Assembly: GCA_030832135.1 (NCBI GenBank)
Contig: JAURJS010000102.1
Coordinates: 1 to 5,331, forward strand
From: Candidatus Planktophila sp.
Lineage (GTDB): Bacteria > Actinomycetota > Actinomycetes > Nanopelagicales > Nanopelagicaceae
Direction of reading: 5' to 3'
DNA length: 5,331 nt
The translations under genes and the position numbers were made by a program. Positions 1-5,331 of this stretch are shown in pieces. Every line of letters starts with the position of its first letter. Within the stretch, counting starts at the first letter, position 1. The notes beneath the pieces were generated by a model that worked only from the letters and a program-made list of their open reading frames with translations, was not told where the DNA came from and did not search any database.

Positions 1-478
<478 letters not shown>

Positions 479-486
479 GGTGATAT

Positions 487-492
487 CTCCTT
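487..492 (-). promoter_or_regulatory. groES ribosome binding site
   Basis: AAGGAG lies 8 bases upstream of the ATG at 478, within GAAGGAGATATCACC. It is the strongest Shine-Dalgarno sequence in the window and it decides the groES start in favour of 478 over the upstream in-frame ATG at 592. Confidence 0.9.
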
Positions 493-531
493 CAATAGGT
501 AGTGAGTGTTTCCTCTGCGGGGCCACCGCCT

Positions 532-558
532 TTAGCAGTGTCGACCCGAGAGTGCTAA
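532..558 (-). promoter_or_regulatory. CIRCE operator (HrcA repressor binding site)
   Basis: Read on the minus strand, the element is TTAGCACTC, a 9-base spacer (TCGGGTCGA), then CACTGCTAA. The CIRCE consensus is TTAGCACTC-N9-GAGTGCTAA. The promoter-proximal arm is perfect and the distal arm differs at two of nine positions, so 16 of 18 arm bases match and the spacer length is exact. CIRCE is bound by the heat-shock repressor HrcA and controls groES/groEL in many bacteria. It sits 53 bases upstream of the groES start codon and just downstream of a possible -10 element, the usual position for blocking initiation. hrcA itself is not in the window. Confidence 0.92.
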
Positions 559-563
559 CACCA

Positions 564-592
564 AGCCTACGGCGGCTTATTCCCGCCAGCAA
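564..592 (-). promoter_or_regulatory. Candidate groES promoter (vegetative sigma type)
   Basis: On the minus strand TTGCTG (587-592) and TAGGCT (564-569) are separated by exactly 17 bases. The -35 shares its TTG with consensus and the -10 has the TAnnnT pattern that is common in Actinobacteria. Transcription would start near 557, at the outer edge of the CIRCE element, which is the expected geometry for HrcA repression. The hexamers are weak matches, so most of the support comes from spacing and position. The spacer contains a short perfect inverted repeat, GGCGG (571-575) and CCGCC (583-587) around a 7-base loop. Confidence 0.5.
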
Positions 593-599
593 ATCGGTA

Positions 600-1634
600 T
601 TAAGCCAGGCTCACGCGCTCAACTTGGAGGCTGGAGTCAGCGTCAAAGGCCCCTTGGGTTGCTGGTCGGCCAGCCGACAACATCAGAGAGCCCAGGGCTG
701 CCACCATCGCCCCATTATCGGTACAGAGGGCAGGGCTCGGGATCCGCAGGCGAACCCCCGCCTTGGCACAACGCTCGGTGGCGACCTCTCGAAGGCGCGA
801 GTTAGCCGCTACTCCCCCGGCAATCACCAACGAATCAATCCCCGATGCCTCACAGGCGGCTAGCGCTTTGAGGAGGAGAACATCAACGACAGCCTCTTGG
901 AAGGATGCTGCGACATCGGCACGGATATGCGATGGCGTCTGCTCTATATAACGAGCAACTGCGGTCTTTAAACCTGAGAAGGAGAAGTCGTAGGGGCGTG
1001 TCTGCCAATCGCTCTTCATCGTCAGCCCTCGAGGGAAATCAATCGCAGATGGATCTCCATTACGTGCATCGCGGTCGATGGCAGGTCCACCAGGAAAACC
1101 TAAATCAAGGATGCGCGCAATCTTGTCGAATGCCTCGCCTGCTGCATCATCCATCGTTGCGCCAAGTTTGGTAATAGAACCTGTAATGTCATCGACTTGC
1201 AATAGTGAAGAGTGTCCACCACTTACCAACAGGGCAATTGTTGGATCAGTTGGAAGATCATGCGTTAGATAATCAACTGAGATATGTGCAGCTAAGTGGT
1301 TGACCCCATAGAGCGGAATACCAAGACCCTGAGCTAGACCAGAGGCAGATGATGTGCCAACAAGAAGCGCGCCTACCAAACCAGGGCCTGCGGTAACAGC
1401 AATCGCATCGAGATCCTTCAATGAAATCTTCGCATCCTTCACTGCACGTTCAATGCTTGGCAAAATTACTTCGAGATGAGCGCGAGATGCAATCTCAGGT
1501 ACTACGCCGCCAAAGCGAGCATGTTCTTCAACACTTGATGCAATCTCATTGGCCAGAAGCGTGCGACCACGAACGATGCCGATTGCAGTCTCATCACATG
1601 AAGTTTCGATTCCGAGTACTAGAGGCTCGCTCAT
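600..1634 (-). CDS. tsaD: tRNA N6-adenosine threonylcarbamoyltransferase TsaD
   Basis: TsaD (Kae1/Gcp/YgjD family) transfers the threonylcarbamoyl group from threonylcarbamoyl-AMP to A37 of tRNAs that read ANN codons, forming t6A. In bacteria it acts in a cytosolic complex with TsaB and TsaE. The protein is 344 residues, close to the usual 335-350. Signature segments appear in order: GIETSCDET (8-16), [10 protein letters not shown] (44-53), the metal-binding HLAAH (H113 and H117), SGGHSSL (138-144), GEAFDKIAR (166-174), SFSGLKTAV (218-226), [10 protein letters not shown] (273-282) and TDNGAMVA (305-312), whose D306 completes the metal site. All are intact, so it should be active. The ATG at 1634 overlaps the rimI stop by 4 bases and has AAGGAG (1640-1645) 5 bases upstream. 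It is the last gene of the tsaE-tsaB-rimI-tsaD chain. Older names such as O-sialoglycoprotein endopeptidase are historical misassignments. Confidence 0.97.
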   Translation of the reverse strand: MSEPLVLGIETSCDETAIGIVRGRTLLANEIASSVEEHARFGGVVPEIASRAHLEVILPSIERAVKDAKISLKDLDAIAVTAGPGLVGALLVGTSSASGLAQGLGIPLYGVNHLAAHISVDYLTHDLPTDPTIALLVSGGHSSLLQVDDITGSITKLGATMDDAAGEAFDKIARILDLGFPGGPAIDRDARNGDPSAIDFPRGLTMKSDWQTRPYDFSFSGLKTAVARYIEQTPSHIRADVAASFQEAVVDVLLLKALAACEASGIDSLVIAGGVAANSRLREVATERCAKAGVRLRIPSPALCTDNGAMVAALGSLMLSAGRPATQGAFDADSSLQVERVSLA

Positions 1635-2083
1635 GAGAACTCCTTGCGCATCACATGTGCATCTTTGCCCGGACCGTAGTAATCCATCCGTACCGAGATC
1701 TTCATATAGCCAAGTGACTCATAGAGCTTGATTGCTGATTCATTGGAGAGTTCAACCTCTAACATCAGAGCACTGGCTTCTCGCTCAAGAGCATAAGCTT
1801 CAATCTGGCGCATAAACTCTCTTGCAATCCCTTGGCGGCGATGAGAAGGCAAGACCGCCACCGTGAGGATATCTGCCTCAACACCCGGCGCTGGAACAAA
1901 GACCCCGCAATATCCCACGATGGTGTTCCCATCTTCTGCAACCGACATAAAGCGCGTTGTCGGAATACCAGCGAACTCCTCCTTAAATTGCGCGGTGCTC
2001 CATGGTGAATATGGAAATAGCTCTTTCTCATATGTTGCTAATACAGGTATATCTAGTGCGATTGGCTGGCGGTAGGTAATCAT
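1631..2083 (-). CDS. rimI: GNAT-family protein N-alpha-acetyltransferase RimI
   Basis: RimI acetylates the alpha-amino group of protein N-termini using acetyl-CoA; the classic enterobacterial substrate is ribosomal protein S18. The 150-residue product shows the GNAT fold: core strands including [17 protein letters not shown] (71-87), whose RRQGIA loop binds the acetyl-CoA pyrophosphate, followed by the segment [21 protein letters not shown] (107 to 127). This last segment is diagnostic of RimI. Its acidic residue (E109 or E111) and Y121 are the probable counterparts of the catalytic Glu and Tyr of Salmonella RimI. The C-terminal [18 protein letters not shown] fits RimI well. It overlaps both neighbours by ATGA (1631-1634 and 2080-2083), with GGAG a few bases before its ATG, which suggests translational coupling. 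Substrate range in this organism cannot be read from sequence. Confidence 0.93.
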   Translation of the reverse strand: MITYRQPIALDIPVLATYEKELFPYSPWSTAQFKEEFAGIPTTRFMSVAEDGNTIVGYCGVFVPAPGVEADILTVAVLPSHRRQGIAREFMRQIEAYALEREASALMLEVELSNESAIKLYESLGYMKISVRMDYYGPGKDAHVMRKEFS

Positions 2084-2613
2084 GATCGCTCCGCCGTAGG
2101 CACTGCATCAGGACGTCGAAGATAGAAAGGTTCGCTTACGCTCTGCTCTTCTGCGAGCTTTATAAGTGAAATAACGTTTGGATAGAGATCGATGATGAAA
2201 TCTGAAACTTCATCTGGCTTATTGACCGATGGACCTTCTACTCTCTTGCCACCTTCATAACGAGCCCAGTAAATCTCTTTTCGTCGTGCATCGATTGCAA
2301 CTGTGTAATCATTCTTGCCAGTTTCAATTGCATCGAGTGAACAGACTCCGATTACTGGAATACCTCGCGATAGAGCAAAAGTTCTTGCAAAGGCGATACC
2401 AACGCGAAGACCGGTAAATGGACCAGGGCCCATACCGACCACAACTTGATCGGGCGCTGGATTATAAATGAGAGTCTGCGCCACTAAATCACTGACAGCA
2501 CGGCCATGGTCTGTTGCACCTTCTGAATTCTTTTCAAAGAGAACCTTCTCGCCGTCAAGTAGGCCAACAACGGTGCGGGATGTGGAGGTATCAATTGCAA
2601 GTGAGATTGTCAT
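2080..2613 (-). CDS. tsaB: tRNA threonylcarbamoyladenosine biosynthesis protein TsaB (short form)
   Basis: TsaB is a catalytically inactive paralogue of TsaD that dimerises with it and bridges to TsaE in the t6A complex. The ASKHA-type N-terminal start is clear (MTISLAIDTST, residues 1-11), as is the family hallmark GMGPGPFTGLRVGIAFAR (60-77), part of the surface that packs against TsaD. CSLDAI (91-96) and AIDARRKEIYWARY (106-119) continue the N-terminal domain, and EPFYLRRPDAV (161-171) is the usual TsaB C-terminal motif. At 177 residues it is clearly shorter than the E. coli protein (231). The shortfall lies between about residues 120 and 160, in the second lobe. The frame is uninterrupted and both ends are conserved, so it is a compact TsaB rather than a broken one. 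It overlaps tsaE and rimI by ATGA. Its Shine-Dalgarno is only a G-rich run, so it may depend on coupling from tsaE. Confidence 0.94.
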   Translation of the reverse strand: MTISLAIDTSTSRTVVGLLDGEKVLFEKNSEGATDHGRAVSDLVAQTLIYNPAPDQVVVGMGPGPFTGLRVGIAFARTFALSRGIPVIGVCSLDAIETGKNDYTVAIDARRKEIYWARYEGGKRVEGPSVNKPDEVSDFIIDLYPNVISLIKLAEEQSVSEPFYLRRPDAVPTAERS

Positions 2614-3056
2614 AGCTCAACCCCCGCCCAACGACTACCAATAGCGGTGATTGAAACCTTTCGAATTTCATCGCTGCGATCGATTGTAATTTCAAGGCGG
2701 TCATCAGATAAGCGAGCAGATTCTTCCCCACCCCACTCAATCACCGTTACTGCCTCTTCCCGTGGTGAATCAAGGTCGAGATCATCGAGATAGAGCGCTG
2801 CTCTGCCTGCCTCGAGCAATCGATAGACATCAACGTGAATGAGAGGCAGCTTCGCTTTGTGAATCCGAGAGATAACGAAGGTAGGAGATGTGACATCTTC
2901 AATTCCAAGGGCGGCACCAATACCTTGAACAAAGACAGTCTTGCCGGCACCGAGTGGGCCGTTGAGAAGGATGAGATCTCCAGCCTGGCAGAGAGCGCCG
3001 ATTCTGCTACCCAATGCGCTCATCCCATCAGGGGTAGCCACTTCATAGACGCTCAT
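2610..3056 (-). CDS. tsaE: tRNA threonylcarbamoyladenosine biosynthesis ATPase TsaE
   Basis: TsaE (YjeE) is the small P-loop ATPase whose ATP hydrolysis resets the TsaB-TsaD complex between t6A catalytic cycles. The 148-residue protein is of normal length. It shows the Walker A motif GPLGAGKT (33-40), the switch-like TSPTF (56-60), HVDVYRL (74-80) in the position of the family's H-D-x-Y-R-L motif, and IEWGG (106-110), the family's conserved Glu-Trp segment. The start at 3056 is the first possible one, since an in-frame TAA lies six codons upstream. There is no recognisable Shine-Dalgarno sequence before this ATG, unlike most genes here. It is first in the tsaE-tsaB-rimI-tsaD chain and overlaps tsaB by 4 bases. 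The upstream neighbour belongs to a different unit, separated by a hairpin terminator. Confidence 0.96.
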   Translation of the reverse strand: MSVYEVATPDGMSALGSRIGALCQAGDLILLNGPLGAGKTVFVQGIGAALGIEDVTSPTFVISRIHKAKLPLIHVDVYRLLEAGRAALYLDDLDLDSPREEAVTVIEWGGEESARLSDDRLEITIDRSDEIRKVSITAIGSRWAGVEL

Positions 3057-3070
3057 AGTGGAGTAAGGGT

Positions 3071-3076
3071 ATTAGA
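3071..3076 (-). promoter_or_regulatory. Candidate -10 element for the tsaE operon
   Basis: On the minus strand TCTAAT matches the TATAAT consensus at five of six positions and ends 14 bases before the tsaE ATG. Transcription would begin about 7-8 bases before the start codon, giving a nearly leaderless mRNA, which fits the missing Shine-Dalgarno. No good -35 is present at 16-18 bases (ACATTC or TACATT at best). It lies between the preceding terminator and the first gene of the operon, which is where a promoter is needed. Confidence 0.4.
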
Positions 3077-3100
3077 CCCAGCGGGTATTGGAAGAATGTA

Positions 3101-3132
3101 GAAGGCCCCACACCATCAGGTGCGGGGCCTTC
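3101..3132 (-). terminator. Hairpin terminator after the hydrolase gene
   Basis: GAAGGCCCCACACC (3101-3114) and GGTGCGGGGCCTTC (3119-3132) form a 14-position stem around a 4-base loop, beginning 18 bases beyond the hydrolase stop codon. In the minus-strand RNA all positions pair, because the single non-Watson-Crick pair (3110 with 3123) becomes G-U. In a plus-strand RNA the same pair would be an A-C mismatch. This points to the minus-strand transcript as the one selected for. The tail after the stem is only moderately U-rich (TACATTCTTCC), so termination may be less than canonical. Confidence 0.85.
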
Positions 3133-3150
3133 TCTCTGAAGAACTAAGGC

Positions 3151-4767
3151 TTATTCGCCGTAGAACTTAAGCAATGGAGCGCGGAAGTTTGGATCTACGA
3201 GGAGACCCTTTGACTTACGTACCGCTGACATTGCTGCTGCATTCCAGGTGATTGAGCCATTTGTAGCTCCTTCAACCATGAACTTTGCGGCAGTGAGGTA
3301 ATTCGCTGTCGTGAAGTTACAGTGGTTTGTTCCTGGAGCTGCTGCTGCAGATGTCTTTGGTGATCCAGCTGCATCGAAGGTAGTCCATGACTTTGGTGTT
3401 ACTGACCAGAGTGTCAAGACCTTGCTCTTTGCAGGTGTGTAAGTACCACCGTTATATGAAGCCTTCTTTGCAGCTTCCTTCTCAGCCTCGAACTGTACTG
3501 AGTACTTATCGAGGATGCGCTGAGTTGCACCAGCTGGAGTAATTGGATCTGCAACACCTGTCATGTAGACAGTTGGTACGTTGATCTTTCCAGTTGTCGC
3601 AGCAAGCTTGCTGAAATCAGCTGTTGCTTTTGCACGTGGTGATGCCTTGAGAACTCCAAGCATTGCCTCGAGGGCAGTGTTACCTGAAAGTCCAGCATTG
3701 AAGACATCGCGTGAATCAGAGACGCGAGCTGAGTAGTCAGTTGCAGTGTTATCAAATACTGAACCGCCTGCCTGTAGCTCAACATCCTGAGTTGCAAGGA
3801 TTGCAAGGATTGCTGCATTTGCACCATTCTCAAGAACTGCAAGCGCTGGGCTAACAGCCAATGGGAATGAGAGCTTGAGCGCACCCTCTGGTCCTGAGAT
3901 TGAGTCGAAGTGTGCTGACTGTGTTGGGATACCAGCCATCAAACCTGCGAGAAGAAGCGCGCTGCGTGAAGGAATTCCCGCTGCCTGAAGCTGCTTACCT
4001 GCAGGTGATGATGTATCTGGCCATGCGCCTGTCGCAACTGCTGCCTGTAGCTTGCCCATCACTGTAAGAACCTTGACGATATCGCCAAGTGCTTCAGCGT
4101 TACCAAGCGCACCAGCTGAGTAGTTTCCACCCTTGATTGTTGGATCGAAGAATGTCTTCAAGCCCCAAAGGAAGTCACCAGCCATTGCGAGCTGTGCATC
4201 GATGTTATCTGCCATACAAAGTGGTGCCACTGCGCTGACGAGAGTTGGATTCTTCTCAGCAAGTGTCTGAGTGATGATTCCACCAAGAGATGATCCCCAC
4301 GCAACTACCTTGGTAGTTGTTGTGAACTTCTTCTTGAATGTATCGATGAGCTCAACGTTAGTTGCAACTGCTGCATCGAGGTTCCATCCCTGACGAGAGA
4401 AACCTGAACCCATGATTGCCATACCGTTGCCAAGGAAGTAATTAGCAACTGTTGGGTTTCCACCTGGGACTGGCTCAGGTGTGTTCGTGATCTTGTATCC
4501 ACCAACTACTGGGATACCTGCAGGGATATCGATGTTGTAACGGTATCCGTGTGAATAGAGAGCAACCATGCCATTGAAGTTAGCTGGCACCATCATTACA
4601 TAAGGAGCTCCATCTGACGTTGTTCCCTGACATGTCTGAACAGGGACCTTTCCATCACAGAGAGGGCCAACTGCTGCAGCGTTAGCTGGAACGAATGAGA
4701 GTGATGCAGCGATAAGAGCTGCAGCACCTACGAGAGTTGTAAGGCGTGACTTATGAGAGATTCTCAT
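3151..4767 (-). CDS. Secreted alpha/beta-hydrolase, substrate unknown
   Basis: This is a predicted exported serine hydrolase of 538 residues. The N-terminus is a textbook Sec signal peptide: a basic start (MRISHKSR), a hydrophobic core at about 10-25 and a probable cleavage site after ANA at residues 28-30. The alpha/beta-hydrolase core follows: a probable oxyanion-hole segment LYSHGY (70-75), the nucleophile elbow GSSLGG (158-163) with S160, a likely acid D407 in TGVADPITP (403-411), and a likely base H482 in TNHCNF (480-485). About 245 residues separate the elbow from the acid, so a large Ala/Leu-rich lid or insert domain is present. Cysteines 37, 46, 184 and 483 could form disulfides outside the cell. 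The ATG shares one base with the stop of the upstream substrate-binding protein gene; AAAGGA (4779-4784) lies 11 bases before it. Esterase, amidase or peptidase activity is possible, and the sequence alone does not decide. Confidence 0.88.
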   Translation of the reverse strand: MRISHKSRLTTLVGAAALIAASLSFVPANAAAVGPLCDGKVPVQTCQGTTSDGAPYVMMVPANFNGMVALYSHGYRYNIDIPAGIPVVGGYKITNTPEPVPGGNPTVANYFLGNGMAIMGSGFSRQGWNLDAAVATNVELIDTFKKKFTTTTKVVAWGSSLGGIITQTLAEKNPTLVSAVAPLCMADNIDAQLAMAGDFLWGLKTFFDPTIKGGNYSAGALGNAEALGDIVKVLTVMGKLQAAVATGAWPDTSSPAGKQLQAAGIPSRSALLLAGLMAGIPTQSAHFDSISGPEGALKLSFPLAVSPALAVLENGANAAILAILATQDVELQAGGSVFDNTATDYSARVSDSRDVFNAGLSGNTALEAMLGVLKASPRAKATADFSKLAATTGKINVPTVYMTGVADPITPAGATQRILDKYSVQFEAEKEAAKKASYNGGTYTPAKSKVLTLWSVTPKSWTTFDAAGSPKTSAAAAPGTNHCNFTTANYLTAAKFMVEGATNGSITWNAAAMSAVRKSKGLLVDPNFRAPLLKFYGE

Positions 4768-5331
4768 TAGTTAGGTAGTCCTTTCGCTGGCATAGCTGGG
4801 CGCTTGTATGTGGACTTCACAACAGCACCTGAACCTGAATCGGTTGTGTAGAGGGTGTACTTGCCGCCATCTGGCTTGAGATCTCCAGTTGGTGAGTACT
4901 TTCCAAACCAGTATCCGTTGTAGCCAACGTGGCTTGTCTTTGAGTAGTTCAGTGGAAGAAGTGCAGCTGAAGCAAATGTTGAACCCTTTGAGTCAATCGC
5001 TGCAAGCAGTGACTTACGTGTTGGGTTTGTACCTGCTGCCTTAATTGCCTGAACTGCGACGAATGCAGAGTTCATACCGACGAGAACGTTGTTATCGAAT
5101 GCTGAACCTGGCACTGCCTTTGAGTAGATGCTCTGGAAGAGAGCTACATACTCATCTGAAGTATCAGTTGTTGATGGCAAGAATGAAGCGCCAACAGCGT
5201 TGTAGAGAACGCCAGCTGGAACACCTGATGCCTTGATTGTTGTTGCATCGCCACCGACTGATCCGAGGATCCACTGTGGTGCGTACTTAAGCGCTGCTGC
5301 TGTACCGAGGCCAGCTGCTGTTGCACTTGAA
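4767..5331 (-). CDS. ABC transporter substrate-binding protein, branched-chain amino acid (LivK) type, C-terminal part
   Basis: The frame is open from the window edge to a TAA at 4767-4769, giving 187 C-terminal residues and no start codon in view. A TTG at 5180 lies inside this frame and is not a plausible gene start. The fragment has the look of the type 1 periplasmic-binding fold (Peripla_BP_6/LivK-like): AALKYAPQWILGS early on, a helix GMNSAFVAVQAIKAAG followed by TRKSLLAAID (the usual stretch of helices near the C-terminus) and GYNGYWFGKYSPTGDLKPDG close to the end. Such proteins capture amino acids, amides, urea or aromatic acids outside the membrane and deliver them to an ABC permease. 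The ligand cannot be told here because the N-terminal binding residues and any lipobox are missing. The overlapping TAATG with the hydrolase gene indicates one transcript and coupled translation. Confidence 0.8.
   Translation of the reverse strand, partial: SSATAAGLGTAAALKYAPQWILGSVGGDATTIKASGVPAGVLYNAVGASFLPSTTDTSDEYVALFQSIYSKAVPGSAFDNNVLVGMNSAFVAVQAIKAAGTNPTRKSLLAAIDSKGSTFASAALLPLNYSKTSHVGYNGYWFGKYSPTGDLKPDGGKYTLYTTDSGSGAVVKSTYKRPAMPAKGLPN

Noticed and set aside
479..592. 38-residue N-terminal extension of GroES from the ATG at 592
   Set aside because: It would make the protein 133 residues, cover the promoter and operator, and match nothing in the GroES family. The ATG at 478 has a strong Shine-Dalgarno and gives the normal 95 residues.
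2835..3101. Plus-strand open frame of 88 codons opposite tsaE
   Set aside because: It is antisense to the conserved Walker A region of tsaE and ends at the terminator hairpin; no family features or ribosome binding site.
3790..3815. Tandem GCAAGGATT repeat
   Set aside because: Only two short copies inside the hydrolase coding region, encoding the alternating Ala/Ile/Leu stretch AILAILA. It is explained by the protein sequence.
4767..5180. Independent 137-residue gene starting at the TTG at 5180
   Set aside because: The frame continues open upstream to the window edge with substrate-binding-protein-like sequence, so this is the C-terminal part of a larger gene.

Overview
The window is a compact bacterial stretch in which every supported gene lies on the minus strand. 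The gene order tsaE-tsaB-rimI-tsaD-groES-groEL is the one known from Actinobacteria (for example the Rv3422c to Rv3417c block of Mycobacterium tuberculosis). Base composition is moderate, close to half G+C by eye, and coding density is very high with overlapping start/stop codons. A streamlined actinobacterium such as a freshwater acI/Nanopelagicales type fits. That placement is an inference from layout and composition, not from a database match.

In transcription order (high to low coordinates), the window opens with the C-terminal part of a branched-chain-amino-acid-type ABC transporter substrate-binding protein (4767-5331). Its TAA stop shares one base with the ATG of a secreted alpha/beta hydrolase (3151-4767). 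That unit ends in a strong hairpin (3101-3132). After it comes the four-gene chain tsaE, tsaB, rimI, tsaD (3056 down to 600), in which each junction is a 4-base ATGA overlap. TsaE, TsaB and TsaD belong to the machinery that makes N6-threonylcarbamoyladenosine (t6A) at position 37 of ANN-decoding tRNAs; RimI is a GNAT protein N-acetyltransferase that travels with them. A 121-base gap then carries a near-consensus CIRCE operator, a plausible promoter and a strong ribosome binding site. This leads into groES (191-478) and, after 14 bases, the start of groEL (176 to the window edge).

The tsa and gro genes are conserved housekeeping functions. The less ordinary part is the translationally coupled pair of a substrate-binding protein and an exported hydrolase, which could hydrolyse an external compound and capture the product. 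Other points worth a second look are a short TsaB, a nearly leaderless-looking tsaE start, an asymmetric CIRCE element and a terminator whose stem pairs fully only in the minus-strand transcript. I see no RNA genes, CRISPR arrays, insertion sequences or prophage signs, and no convincing evidence of a wholly new system.
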